Positions 16,792 through 26,206 of a stretch of 64,000 nucleotides of DNA are shown piece by piece. This DNA comes from Solirubrobacteraceae bacterium (lineage in GTDB: Bacteria; Actinomycetota; Thermoleophilia; Solirubrobacterales; Solirubrobacteraceae): contig JALNWQ010000003.1 in assembly GCA_023230855.1 (NCBI GenBank), positions 264,903-328,902 on the forward strand, in the 5' to 3' direction. Under the pieces are notes generated by a model. That model did no database searches and was not told where the DNA came from. It saw only the letters and a list, made by a program, of their open reading frames with translations. The stretch's first letter is position 1. Each line of letters begins with the position of its first letter. The position numbers and the translations under genes are program-made.

Positions 16792-16934
16792 CGTTCGGGA
16801 CCACCCGTCGCCGGTGGGGTCCTCCGGCGACGCCACCCCACGGGGACGTGGCGCGCGGGTGGCGCCCCACCGACCCCCGACGGACGTCCTCACTCCCCGT
16901 CCCCCCGCCCTCTCCCGGATCGAGCGAGACCGCG

Positions 16935-17552
16935 ATGCCCCGACTCCGCACCCACCTCCGCACGCTGCTGCTGGTCGTCGCGGTGGCCGTCGTCCCGGCC
17001 GCGACCGTCCCGGGGGCCGCGTCCGCCCAGGTGTCCCGCGACTGCGCGAGCGGATCGATCCCCAAGGGCAAGTACACCGCCGCGGAGCTGCAGGACGCAC
17101 TCGACAAGCTCGACGGCGGGCTGGCCGACTACTCCGACTGCGCCGACAACATCTACCGGGCGCTGCAGGACGCGGCGGCGTCCGGGGGCGGCGGCGACGG
17201 GGGATCGGGCGGCTCGGCAGGCTCGGGCGGCTCCGTCGGCGGGTCGCCGTCGGACGCGGGCGCCACGACCGCCACGCCGTCCCCCGATCCGGTCGTCGGG
17301 GCCGACGACGCCGCCCCGGACGAGGTCTCCCGCGCCTCCGACGAGGCCCGCAAGATCACCGAGACGACGCCCGACGCCCCGGTGCTGCGGCTCGGCGACG
17401 ACGAGATCCCCGCCGACGCGCTGGCGCTCGGCGCGACCGGCCAGTCGATCCCCACGTCGTTGCTCCTCGCCCTCATCGCCGTGGCCGGTGCGGCCGTGGT
17501 GGCCGGGCTGTCCGCGATGATCCAGACGGTGCGGCGTCGGCGTGGCGGCTGA
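16935..17552 (+). CDS. Secreted, C-terminally membrane-anchored protein of unknown function
   Basis: The product has 205 residues. A signal peptide (LRTLLLVVAVAVVPAATVPGAASAQ) is followed by a small domain with two cysteines (RDCASGSIPKGKYTAAEL and DYSDCADNIY), a Gly/Ser-rich linker, an acidic region and a C-terminal transmembrane helix with a short basic tail (VRRRRGG). This resembles a sortase-like or stalked surface protein without an LPXTG motif. It overlaps the O-antigen ligase-like gene by 11 bases, so it may serve glycan assembly or attachment. I do not recognise the family. Confidence 0.7.
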   Translation: MPRLRTHLRTLLLVVAVAVVPAATVPGAASAQVSRDCASGSIPKGKYTAAELQDALDKLDGGLADYSDCADNIYRALQDAAASGGGGDGGSGGSAGSGGSVGGSPSDAGATTATPSPDPVVGADDAAPDEVSRASDEARKITETTPDAPVLRLGDDEIPADALALGATGQSIPTSLLLALIAVAGAAVVAGLSAMIQTVRRRRGG

Positions 17553-19635
17553 GCCGCGCGGCCCGGGGCGCCGCCGGTCGGCGCTCGCGGGAGACCTGCC
17601 GTGGGTCGTGCTCGTCGCCGGCCTGCTCGTCTGGGTGACGCTCAACGCCAAGGTCGGGCAGAGCGTGTCGACGCTCGGCCCGACGCTGCTCGTCGTGACG
17701 ATCGTCGCCGGCGTCGTCGGCCTGCTCGCCGTGCTGCGCGCCCCCGCCCGCTCGCGCGCATGGGGGGCCGGCACGCTCGCCGCGGCCGCCGGCACCGTCG
17801 TCTTCGCCGGCCTGTCGATCACGTGGTCGGTCGATCCGGACCAGTCGTGGACCGAGACGAACCGCACGATCGCCTACGTCGCGGTGATGGCCGCCGGGGC
17901 GGCGGCGGCACGGTGGGCGCCGCGACGGTGGCAGGCCCCGCTCGGGGGCGTCCTGCTGGGCTGCACCGCGCTCGTCGTGCTCGGCCTGCTCTACAAGGCG
18001 CTGCCGACGGTGTTCGATCCGGAGCGGGTCTTCGCCCGGCTGCAGGAGCCCGTGGGGTACTGGAACGCGGTCGGGGCGATCTCCGCGTTCGCGCTCGTCC
18101 TCGCGCCGTGGCTGGGGACCCGCCGCACCGGCTACCGGCCGCTCAACGCGCTGGCGTACCCCGTCGCCGCCCTCGCCGTCGTCGGCCTGCTGCAGTCGTA
18201 CTCCCGGGCGTCGCTGCTCGCCGCCGGGATCGGCCTGGCGGCGTGGCTCGCGCTCGCGCCGCGGCGCCTGCACAGCCTCGTCGTGCTCGCCGTCGGCGTG
18301 TCGGCCGGCGCGTTCGTCGGCGTGTGGGCGTACGCCCAGCCCGCGCTGTCGACCGACGCGGTGCTGCTCGTCGCCCGCAAGCCCGCCGGCACCGAGCTCG
18401 GGGTGCTGCTCGTCGGCATGGTCGTCATGACGACGCTCATCGGGCTCGCGATCGGGTTCGTCACGGTCTTCGGCGGGATCGGCCGTGCCGACCGCCGCCG
18501 CCTCGGCGTCACCGTCGCGTGCCTCCTGGCGCTCGTCCCGGTCGCCGGCATCGGGGTGCTCGCGACGAGCGAGCGGGGGCTCGTCGGCACGATCGAGCGC
18601 GCGTACGACCAGCTCACCGACCCCGAGGCGTCGATCCCGGGCGCGGAGGCGTCGCGGTTCACCAACACGGGGTCCGCGCGCTCGAGCTACTGGCGCCAGG
18701 CGTGGGACGTGTACCGCGCCCAGCCCACCCACGGCGTCGGCGCCGGGGGGTTCGGGGCCGTCCAGTCCCGGGTCCGCGACGACGACCAGGTCGCGCGCCA
18801 CGCCCACGGCTGGATCCCCCAGACGCTCGCCGACGCCGGCTGGACCGGCATGGCGCTGCAGCTGCTGCTCGCGCTGGCGTGGCTCGCCGCCGCGACCCGC
18901 GCCGCGGCGCTGTGGGGGCCGTTGCGCGGCTCCCCGTCGACCCCGGAGCGGGACGGGACGATCGCGGCGATCGCGATCGTCATGACGTTCGCGGTGGCGT
19001 CGGCCGCCGACTGGAACTGGTTCATCCCGGCGGTCGCGCTCCCGATGCTGCTCCTCGCCGGCTGGGTCGTCGGCCGTGGCGCGGAGGCGGCGACCGAGCC
19101 GGCGGACGTCGACGCGCGCGGCGTCGACCGCCGCCCGCCGCCGCTCGCCGTGGAGTCGACGCGCACCGCGCTCGCCGCCGGGGTCGCGATCGTGACCGTC
19201 GTCGCGGTCGTGTCGATCATCCAGCCGTGGCGGGCCCACAAGGCCGTCGAGGCGACGTACCGCGCGGTCGGCGACGGCGACCTCGACGCCGCGGCCGACC
19301 ACGCCCGCCGCGCCCGCGACCTCAACCCGCTGGCGGCGGAGGGCGACTACGCCGAGGCCCGGGTGCTCATCGCCCGCAAGGACCTGGACGGGGCGCGCGC
19401 CGCGTTCGACCGGGCGTGGCGGCGTCAGCCGTCGGTCCCCGACCCGTACGAGCGGCTCGCCGAGTTCGAGCTCTCCGTCGCCGACCGTCCCTACCATGCG
19501 CAACGCGCCGCCGGGATCGCCCTGCGGCTCGCGCCCACCCGCCGCACCGCCCAGGTCATCGCCGTCGCCGCCGCCCGACGCTCCGCCGAGAAGCGCGCCG
19601 CGCGCGCCGAGCGGCGCGAATCCGCCGACCGGTGA
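17542..19635 (+). CDS. O-antigen ligase/polymerase-like membrane protein with TPR-like tail
   Basis: The product has 697 residues. About 11-13 hydrophobic segments are followed by a soluble C-terminal part (residues about 575-697) with two TPR-like helical repeats (GDLDAAADHARRARDLNPLAAEGDYAEARVL is one). The large periplasmic loop contains SYWRQAWDVYRAQPTHGVGAGGF and HAHGWIPQTLADAG, the Wzy_C/O-antigen-ligase signature with its His. It probably polymerises or ligates a lipid-linked glycan. The GTG start overlaps the preceding gene. Confidence 0.85.
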   Translation: MAAEPRGPGRRRSALAGDLPWVVLVAGLLVWVTLNAKVGQSVSTLGPTLLVVTIVAGVVGLLAVLRAPARSRAWGAGTLAAAAGTVVFAGLSITWSVDPDQSWTETNRTIAYVAVMAAGAAAARWAPRRWQAPLGGVLLGCTALVVLGLLYKALPTVFDPERVFARLQEPVGYWNAVGAISAFALVLAPWLGTRRTGYRPLNALAYPVAALAVVGLLQSYSRASLLAAGIGLAAWLALAPRRLHSLVVLAVGVSAGAFVGVWAYAQPALSTDAVLLVARKPAGTELGVLLVGMVVMTTLIGLAIGFVTVFGGIGRADRRRLGVTVACLLALVPVAGIGVLATSERGLVGTIERAYDQLTDPEASIPGAEASRFTNTGSARSSYWRQAWDVYRAQPTHGVGAGGFGAVQSRVRDDDQVARHAHGWIPQTLADAGWTGMALQLLLALAWLAAATRAAALWGPLRGSPSTPERDGTIAAIAIVMTFAVASAADWNWFIPAVALPMLLLAGWVVGRGAEAATEPADVDARGVDRRPPPLAVESTRTALAAGVAIVTVVAVVSIIQPWRAHKAVEATYRAVGDGDLDAAADHARRARDLNPLAAEGDYAEARVLIARKDLDGARAAFDRAWRRQPSVPDPYERLAEFELSVADRPYHAQRAAGIALRLAPTRRTAQVIAVAAARRSAEKRAARAERRESADR

Positions 19636-19675
19636 CCGCGACGATCCGTCCCCCGATGGGTTACGACTGCCACAC

Positions 19676-21280
19676 ATGCGCCGCCTCCTGACCTCCGTCG
19701 TCGCGCTCCTCGTCGTCCTCCCGGTGGCGTCCGCCCAGGCGGACCGCAAGCTCGAGTCGACGTTCCAGGACGACCCACGGGTCCTCTCGGCGAAGCCCGA
19801 GACCCGCGACGACGCCCTCGACCAGATGGCGCGCCTCGGCGCCGACCGGATCCGCGTGTCGGTGTTCTGGGAGCGGTTCGCGCCCGACGCCGCGTCGACG
19901 ACCCGGCCGGCCGGGTTCGTCGCCACCGACCCGAACGCCTACCCGGCGTCGGCGTGGAGGATCCTCGACGAGGTCATCGCGGGGATCCACCGGCGCGGGA
20001 TGGCGGTGAACCTCAACCCGACCGGGCCGATCCCGCTGTGGGCGGGGTCCGGGTTCTTCGACGCGGCGGTCAACACCGTCACGAACCCGAGCGCCGAGGA
20101 GTTCGGCGCGTTCATGACCGCGCTCGCCCGCCGCTACGACGGGACGTTCGTCCCCGCCGGCGCGTCCGCGCCGCTGCCGCGGATCGACTACTGGACGATC
20201 TGGAACGAGCCGAACCAGGGCGGCTGGCTCTCGCCGCAGTGGTCGTCGCTCGGCAAGGACCCGGTGGAGGCATCCCCCGCGCGCTACCGCGACCTCGTGC
20301 GTCACGCCTACGCCGCGCTCGTCGGCACCGGGCACACCACCGCGAGCGACACGATCCTCATCGGCGAGACCGCGCCGAAGGGCATCCCCAACCCCAAGCG
20401 GCTCACCAACGCGATGCAGCCGATGCGGTTCCTGCGCCGGGTGTACTGCCTCGACGACCGCCTGCGGATCCTCAAGGGCGGCGACGCGACCGTCGTCGGC
20501 TGCGCCGCCGACCCGGACCCCGCGACGTTCGTCGCCCAGAACCCCGGCCTCTTCGAGATGACCGGGTACGCCCACCACCCGTACGAGCTCCTGCGCCGTC
20601 CCGACAGCGCCCCGTCGAGCCCGACGCAGGAGGTCACGACGGCCAACCTCGCGCTGCTCAGCGACTACCTCGACCGGATCATGGCCCGCTACGGGTCCAG
20701 GCGGCGCGACATCCCGCTGTACCTCACCGAGTTCGGGTACCAGACCAACCCGCCGGACCCGTTCGCGCCGAGCCCGGCGAAGCAGGCGTCGTACATCAAC
20801 CACGCCGAGTACATCGCGTGGCGGAACAAGCGCGTGCGGACGCTCGCCCAGTTCCTGCTGTACGACGACGCCCCGATCCCGGGCGGCGGCGACGACAGGT
20901 GGGGCACGTTCCAGAGCGGCCTGCGGTGGGGCGAGGGCTCCGGCAGCCGCGAGGGCAAGCGCAAGCCCGCCTACGCCGCGTACCGCACGCCGATCCACCT
21001 GCCGCGGCGCACCGTGTCGGCCAAGAGCCGCAAGCTGCGGATCTGGGGTCGCATCCGCACCGCCGACGCCCGGACCGCGTACACCGTCGAGGTCCGCACC
21101 GGCTCGAAGGGCCGCTACCGGCGCCTCAAGTCGTACCGCACCGACGGCTACGGGTTCGCGTGGCGGATCGTCCGCATCCCCAAGGGCGCCGCGAAGGCCC
21201 GGAAGGGCGCCGTGCGGATCGCCTGGAAGGACGGCTCCCGGACCGTGCGCAGCCGCGGCGTGTCGTTCCGGGTCCGGTAG
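19676..21280 (+). CDS. Secreted clan GH-A glycoside hydrolase-like protein
   Basis: The product has 534 residues. A signal peptide (RRLLTSVVALLVVLPVASAQ) leads a TIM-barrel catalytic domain with WTIWNEPNQGGW (acid/base E178) and LYLTEFGYQT (nucleophile E352), the clan GH-A arrangement. HHPYE matches a third conserved strand. The last 100 residues are basic and beta-rich with Lys/Arg repeats, perhaps a binding module. The position after the polymerase gene suggests a role in trimming or degrading the same polysaccharide. The substrate cannot be assigned. Confidence 0.8.
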   Translation: MRRLLTSVVALLVVLPVASAQADRKLESTFQDDPRVLSAKPETRDDALDQMARLGADRIRVSVFWERFAPDAASTTRPAGFVATDPNAYPASAWRILDEVIAGIHRRGMAVNLNPTGPIPLWAGSGFFDAAVNTVTNPSAEEFGAFMTALARRYDGTFVPAGASAPLPRIDYWTIWNEPNQGGWLSPQWSSLGKDPVEASPARYRDLVRHAYAALVGTGHTTASDTILIGETAPKGIPNPKRLTNAMQPMRFLRRVYCLDDRLRILKGGDATVVGCAADPDPATFVAQNPGLFEMTGYAHHPYELLRRPDSAPSSPTQEVTTANLALLSDYLDRIMARYGSRRRDIPLYLTEFGYQTNPPDPFAPSPAKQASYINHAEYIAWRNKRVRTLAQFLLYDDAPIPGGGDDRWGTFQSGLRWGEGSGSREGKRKPAYAAYRTPIHLPRRTVSAKSRKLRIWGRIRTADARTAYTVEVRTGSKGRYRRLKSYRTDGYGFAWRIVRIPKGAAKARKGAVRIAWKDGSRTVRSRGVSFRVR

Positions 21281-21287
21281 GGCCGGA

Positions 21288-21304
21288 CGCCCGACCGTCG
21301 GGCG
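21288..21304. terminator. Short hairpin between convergent genes
   Basis: CGCCCGA (21288-21294) pairs with TCGGGCG (21298-21304) over a CCG loop, 8 nt after the glycosidase stop. There is no T run. Confidence 0.4.
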
Positions 21305-21340
21305 CGCGGCGTCGACCGGACCCGACCGTCCCGCCGCCGC

Positions 21341-22528
21341 TCAGGGGATCAGGCCGCTGAGCGCGGGCGGGGGCACGTCGTGGTCGACGAGCGCCGGGTC
21401 CAGCGGCCCGTGGCCACGGCCGACGGTCACGCGCTCCAGCAGCTCCTCGTAGCGGTCGGTGACCGCGTCCCACGAGTACGCGCGGGCCCGCTCGACCGCC
21501 GCGGTCCGCAGCCGCGCGACGCGGTCCGGGTCGAGGAGCAACGCCTCGAGCTCCCGGGCGAGCGCCGGGGCGCCCTCCGACCCCGAGAACGTCGCGCCCG
21601 CGCCGCCGATGGTCTCGAGGTTCGGCGGGTGGTCGTTGACGAGCACCGCGGCCCCGGACGCGAGCGCCTCGAGGATCACCGGGTGGGTGCCGCCGACCTC
21701 GGTCGGGACCACCGACAGGTAGCTGTGCTTCTGCAGCTCCCAGTAGCCGCGACCGAAGACGTAGCCGGGGAAGATCACGCGCGGGTCGGCCCCGCGGTGC
21801 ACCCCGCGGATGTACTCGTCGGCGTACGGCGCGCCGCCGACGACGACCAGGCGCTTGCCCCGCGTCACCGAATACGGCAGGCGACTGAACGCGTCCACCA
21901 GCATGTGCGGGTTGTTCTCGGGCTCCAGCCGCCCGACGAACAGCACGTACTCCCGGGGCTCGAGCCCCAGCCGGTCGAGCGCGTCCGTCGTGTCGTACCC
22001 GGGATCCTCCACGCCGTACGGGATGACGCCGATCCGCTGGTGGTAGCGCTTCTCGAACACCTCGGCGACGGCGTCGCTGTCGGTGAGCGCCACGTCCGCC
22101 CAGCGGGGGGCGTTGCGCTCGGCGAACCGCAGGTACGCCTTGGCGGCCGCCGGCCACTTCGACCGGTCGGAGTCCAGCCCGTCGACGTTGATGACCGTCG
22201 GGATCCCCGCCGCACGGGTGACCCGCGTGAGGGGGCTGTTGCCGGCGATGAAGAACAGGGCGACGTCGGGCTTGAGGCGACGCACCGCGTGCTCGGCCGA
22301 CAGGTACGTGTGGACGAACGTGTCCAGGTACTTGTTGCGGATCGTCGGTAGGTGCACCAGGCGCGCGCCGACGTGCTCGCGCAGGCCGCTGTCGACGACG
22401 TGTGGGCGGCAGTACACCGACACGTCGTGCCCGCGCTGCACCAGCCGCCCGGCGAGATGCTCGGCGGCGGTCTCGAAGCCGCTGTAGGCGGCCGGGATGC
22501 CGCGGGTGCCCAGGATCGCGATCTTCAT
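21341..22528 (-). CDS. Glycosyltransferase with DUF1972 N-terminus, GT4 family
   Basis: The product has 395 residues. It begins MKIAILGTRGIPAAYSGFET, the DUF1972 signature found in rhamnosyl/galactosyltransferases of capsule and exopolysaccharide clusters. The donor domain has LFVGRLEPENNPHMLVDAF, PTEVGGTHPVILEALASG and VNDHPPNLETIG. The start at 22528 is where family similarity begins. It lies in a minus-strand pair with the next GT gene, separated by about 130 bases. Confidence 0.88.
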   Translation of the reverse strand: MKIAILGTRGIPAAYSGFETAAEHLAGRLVQRGHDVSVYCRPHVVDSGLREHVGARLVHLPTIRNKYLDTFVHTYLSAEHAVRRLKPDVALFFIAGNSPLTRVTRAAGIPTVINVDGLDSDRSKWPAAAKAYLRFAERNAPRWADVALTDSDAVAEVFEKRYHQRIGVIPYGVEDPGYDTTDALDRLGLEPREYVLFVGRLEPENNPHMLVDAFSRLPYSVTRGKRLVVVGGAPYADEYIRGVHRGADPRVIFPGYVFGRGYWELQKHSYLSVVPTEVGGTHPVILEALASGAAVLVNDHPPNLETIGGAGATFSGSEGAPALARELEALLLDPDRVARLRTAAVERARAYSWDAVTDRYEELLERVTVGRGHGPLDPALVDHDVPPPALSGLIP

Positions 22529-22658
22529 GCGTGGTGCCCCGACGTCACCGCGTCGCGGGGAGCGGACCGGCGGGGCGGCGAGGGAGCCGCGGACACCGTT
22601 CCGGTCCGCCGAGGGTACCGGCACCGCGGGGGCGACGGGCCGCTCCCCGCCCGCGCCG

Positions 22659-23756
22659 TCACCGGCGACGGGCGCGGGCGATCGCCGCCTCGTACGCGGT
22701 GACGTGCGCCGCGGCGGCGGCGCCCCAGCTCCGGGCACCGGCCACGCGACGCCCGGCCTGGACGAGCCGCTCGCGCACGCGCGGCTCGTCGACGAGGCGC
22801 GCCACCGCGCCGGCCAGGTCGTCCGCGTCGCCGGGCGCGAAGTACGCCGCGCCGTCGTCGCAGGTCTCGGTGAGCCCGGGCGACCGGGCCACCACGACCG
22901 GCACGCCGCGGGCCATCGCCTCGAGCGGCGTCAGGCCGACCCCCTCGTGACGGGCGGGGTGGACGAGCGCGAGCGCGCCGTCGATGAGCGCACGGAGCCG
23001 GTCGGGATCGGGGCGCTCCACCACGCGGACCCGCGCGTCGTCCCCGGCGGCCGGGGCGACCGATCCGGCGAGCACGAGGTCGGGCGCGCCGTCGCCGCGC
23101 CCGGCGACGAGCGCCGCGTGCGCGCGCCGCAACGTCGGCAGGTCCTTCCGTGGCTCGTCGTCGCCGACGTACAGCAGGTAGGGGCGCGCGAGCGGCACCG
23201 TGTCGGCGCGCATCGACGCGCCGTGACGGACGTCGCGGGCCCGCCACTGCCCGGGGCCGTGCGGCGCGACGACGATCCGGTCGGCCGGGACGCCCCAGCG
23301 CTCCCGCACGTCGCCGGCGGTCGTGCGCGACACCGCGACGACCGCGTCGGCGCGGTGGGCGGCCCGCCGGTGCGCGTGCGACGCCCAGCGGGCGAACCGC
23401 GGGTCGAAGAGCTCGGGCACGACCTCGAACGCCAGGTCGTGGACGGTGACGACCTGGGCGACCGGCCCGTCCGGACCGCGACCGGGACGCGACGCCGCCG
23501 CCGGCAACGGATGGTGGATGACGTCCGCGCCGTGGCGAGCGGCCAGGCGCGGCAGGCGCCGCTGCACCCACCAGCGGTCGTGCGCCGCGTTGCGGACGCT
23601 GCCCCACCCACCGCCCGCCGGTGGTCGCCGGTCCTCGTCGGCCACGGTGACGACGTCGACGCCGAGCTCGCGCAGGCCCTCGACGAGCCGGTCGACGTAG
23701 ACCGCGGTGCCCGACGGGCCCCGCCGGGCGTAGCTCGCGTCGACGAGGATCCTCAT
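22659..23756 (-). CDS. Glycosyltransferase, GT4 family
   Basis: The product has 365 residues. It has VDASYARRGPSGTAVYVDRL, VVTVHDLAFEVVPELFDPRFARW (a frequent GT4 motif), LLYVGDDEPRKDLPTLRRAH, and ALVHPARHEGVGLTPLEAMARG in the donor domain. The ATG at 23756 is chosen because similarity starts with MRILVDASY. The remaining 188-base gap to the divergent gene holds that gene's -10 only. Confidence 0.88.
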   Translation of the reverse strand: MRILVDASYARRGPSGTAVYVDRLVEGLRELGVDVVTVADEDRRPPAGGGWGSVRNAAHDRWWVQRRLPRLAARHGADVIHHPLPAAASRPGRGPDGPVAQVVTVHDLAFEVVPELFDPRFARWASHAHRRAAHRADAVVAVSRTTAGDVRERWGVPADRIVVAPHGPGQWRARDVRHGASMRADTVPLARPYLLYVGDDEPRKDLPTLRRAHAALVAGRGDGAPDLVLAGSVAPAAGDDARVRVVERPDPDRLRALIDGALALVHPARHEGVGLTPLEAMARGVPVVVARSPGLTETCDDGAAYFAPGDADDLAGAVARLVDEPRVRERLVQAGRRVAGARSWGAAAAAHVTAYEAAIARARRR

Positions 23757-23930
23757 CGACGGCGGGTTCCGGGGGCGGTCCGCGGCACTCCCCCACCGTA
23801 CGCGGTGACGGGGCCCCGTGCCGCGGGACCCGACGCCGGCCCGTCGCGGCCGCGGCGGGCGGCGCCGACGATCGCGGTCGGGTCCCGGCGACCGGCGCCA
23901 CGACGTCGCCTGCCACGCTCCCGGTCCCGC

Positions 23931-23936
23931 TAGCCT
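23931..23936 (+). promoter_or_regulatory. -10 element TAGCCT for a leaderless start
   Basis: TAGCCT ends 8 nt before the ATG at 23945. Confidence 0.5.
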
Positions 23937-23944
23937 TCCCGGCG

Positions 23945-25129
23945 ATGCCCTCGCTGTTGGTGGTGCACGCCGTGGACCGGCCGGGCGGGGCGGAGCTCGC
24001 CCTGCTGCGCGTCGCACCGCTGCTGCTCGAGCGGGGATGGCGGATCACGATGACCGGCCCGACCGGTCGCCGCCCGGCCGAGGCGCCCGCCGACGTCCAC
24101 TGGCGGGCCCAGCCGGTCGGGGGGCTCGGGCGTGGCCGTGGCGCGCAGGCGCTGCGCGCGTTCGGGGCGTTCCGTCGCATGGCCGAGCCGTTCGACGTCG
24201 TCTACCTCAACGGCACCGTGCCGGGCCGGCTGCTGCCGGCGCTCCGGCCTCCGTCGCTCGCGGCGCCGCCGCGGCCGTGGGCGCCCGGCCGGGCCGGCGG
24301 CGGTCGGCCGCTGGGGTCCCCCGTCGGGGGCCGGGCCGTCCTGCACGTGCACGACATGGTGTCGCGGGTGCCGCGGTTCTGGGGCGCCGCGGACGCCCTG
24401 CTCGCCGACTCCAGCGCGTGCGGCGCCCCGCTGGCCCGGCGTCTCGGTCGTCGGGTCGACGTCACCGGCTGCCCGGTCGACCTCGACCCTCCGGCGGTCG
24501 ACCCGCCCTGGACCCGCGACGGCCGCCCGGTCGTCGCGTTCGTCGGGCGGATCGAGCCGCGCAAGAGCCCGCACGACCTCATCACCGCCACCGCCGCGAT
24601 CCGCTCGGTCGTCCCGGACGTGCGGGTCGTGCTCGTCGGCGACGACGTGTACGGCGCGGACCGGTCGTACCGGCGGATGGTGGACCGCCGGGCCTCGGAC
24701 GCCGGGATCGAGCGGTGGCCGTGGCAGAGCGGCGGCCCCGGCCTGCTGCGCCACGTCGACGTGCTCGTCGTGCCGTCGCTGCGCGAGCCGGGCGGCACGG
24801 TCGTGTCGGAGGCGCACGCCGTCGGGGTGCCGGTCGTGGCGACCGCCGTCGACGGGCTCGTCGAGGTCGTCGACGACGGACGGACGGGGCGCCTCATCCC
24901 GACGCACGACCCGGCCGCGCTCGCCCACGGGGTGATCTGGGCGCTGCGGGAGCGGACGCTCGCCGCCGACGCATGCCGTCAGGCGGCCGCGCGGTGGTCG
25001 CTGGAGCGGGTCACCGACCGGATCGAGGCGGCCCTGCTGGGACGCGAGGCCCCCGCCGGCAGCCCGGCGGTCGACCCACCGGCCGGCGTCGGCGCGGCGG
25101 GCGGCGACGACCGCGCGGCCGGGTCCTGA
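23945..25129 (+). CDS. Glycosyltransferase, GT4 family
   Basis: The product has 394 residues. It contains LVVHAVDRPGGAELALLRV at the start and FDVVYLNGTVPGRLLPAL in the acceptor domain. The donor domain has VAFVGRIEPRKSPHDLITA, VVLVGDDVYG and VVPSLREPGGTVVSEAHAVGVPVVA. A Pro/Gly/Arg-rich insert lies near residues 100-130. Its stop overlaps a 5-codon ORF that in turn overlaps the next GT gene. Confidence 0.86.
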   Translation: MPSLLVVHAVDRPGGAELALLRVAPLLLERGWRITMTGPTGRRPAEAPADVHWRAQPVGGLGRGRGAQALRAFGAFRRMAEPFDVVYLNGTVPGRLLPALRPPSLAAPPRPWAPGRAGGGRPLGSPVGGRAVLHVHDMVSRVPRFWGAADALLADSSACGAPLARRLGRRVDVTGCPVDLDPPAVDPPWTRDGRPVVAFVGRIEPRKSPHDLITATAAIRSVVPDVRVVLVGDDVYGADRSYRRMVDRRASDAGIERWPWQSGGPGLLRHVDVLVVPSLREPGGTVVSEAHAVGVPVVATAVDGLVEVVDDGRTGRLIPTHDPAALAHGVIWALRERTLAADACRQAAARWSLERVTDRIEAALLGREAPAGSPAVDPPAGVGAAGGDDRAAGS

Positions 25130-25146
25130 TGCGGGTCGTGCGCTGA
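25129..25146 (+). other. Five-codon ORF (MRVVR) bridging two glycosyltransferase genes
   Basis: The upstream stop at 25127-25129 reads TGATG into an ATG that opens MRVVR and stops at 25144-25146. That stop again reads TGATG into the start of the next gene. The 12-base string TGATGCGGGTCG occurs twice, 17 bases apart, so the start region looks duplicated. It may be a coupling device or only the trace of a small duplication. Translation is not shown. Confidence 0.5.
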
Positions 25147-26156
25147 TGCGGGTCGCGCTCGACGCCCGCGGCGCGGGGGACGTCCGCGGGATCGGCCGCT
25201 ACGTCCGGTGCCTGCGCGACGCGCTCGTCGCGACCGCCCCGGAGGGGTCGACGATCGTCGAGCGCCGACGCCCGGTGGGGTGCGACGCGTTCCACAGCCC
25301 GTGGATCGACGGGGCGCTGCTGCGTCCCGGTCGACCCCAGGTCGTGACGCTCCACGACCTCGTGCCGCTGAAGCGTCGCGCGGAGTACCTCCGCACCGGG
25401 GTGCGGTTCCGGTTGCGGTACGCCGCGGTCGCCCGCGCCGACCGGATCATCGTCCCGACCGCGGCCGTCGCCGACGACGTCCTGCGGCACCTGGGCGTCG
25501 ACGGGGACCGCGTCCGCACGATCCACGAGGCGCCCGCGCCGGGGTTCCGGCCGGCGGACGACGACGCGGTCGCCGCGGTCCGCGAGGAGCTCGGGCTCCC
25601 CGACGCGTTCCTGCTGTGGGTCGGCGGCCTGCGGAGCCGCGATCCGCGCAAGCGGGTGAGCGAGCTCGTCGCCGCCCCGCGGACGATGCCGCTCGTGCTC
25701 GTCGGCCCGACCGGGCCGTGGACGGCGGAGCTGACGGGTGGGCCGGAGGCGACCGGCCCGGCGGGCGGAGCCGGGGCGCGCGGGGGCCGCGCGGGCGGCG
25801 ACCGCGGAGCGCGCGGCGACGGGGCCGCGGGGATCCACCTCACGGGCGAGGTGACCGACGAGCAGCTGACGGCGCTCTACACCGCCGCGCACGCCCTCGT
25901 CCTCGCATCGGACGACGAGGGCTTCGGCCTCACGCCGCTGGAGGCGCTGGCGTGCGGCTGCCCGGTGGCGTGCACCGACGTCCCCGCGGTGCGCGAGGTC
26001 CTGGGCGACCACGCGACGTTCGTCGACCGCGACGACCTCGCGGGCCTCGTCGCCGCCGCCGAGGCGTCATCCCGTCCCGCCCCGGCCGCCCCGGCCTGGA
26101 CGTGGGAGGACGCGGCCCGCGCGACGTGGGCGGTCTACCGCGAGATCGCCGCCTGA
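25146..26156 (+). CDS. Glycosyltransferase, GT4 family (short form)
   Basis: The product has 336 residues. It begins MRVALDARGAGDVRGIGRYVR, with VVTLHDLVPLKRRAEY in the acceptor domain and LLWVGGLRSRDPRKRVSELV, LVLASDDEGFGLTPLEALACG and CPVACTDVPAVREVLG in the donor domain. A Gly/Ala-rich linker sits near residues 195-225. Start-stop overlaps through the short bridging ORF imply coupling to the preceding GT gene. Confidence 0.86.
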   Translation: MRVALDARGAGDVRGIGRYVRCLRDALVATAPEGSTIVERRRPVGCDAFHSPWIDGALLRPGRPQVVTLHDLVPLKRRAEYLRTGVRFRLRYAAVARADRIIVPTAAVADDVLRHLGVDGDRVRTIHEAPAPGFRPADDDAVAAVREELGLPDAFLLWVGGLRSRDPRKRVSELVAAPRTMPLVLVGPTGPWTAELTGGPEATGPAGGAGARGGRAGGDRGARGDGAAGIHLTGEVTDEQLTALYTAAHALVLASDDEGFGLTPLEALACGCPVACTDVPAVREVLGDHATFVDRDDLAGLVAAAEASSRPAPAAPAWTWEDAARATWAVYREIAA

Positions 26157-26206
26157 CCTCGGTCGGGCGCCGCGGCCCGGCGCCGCGCCGTCGTCCGGCG
26201 CGACCG

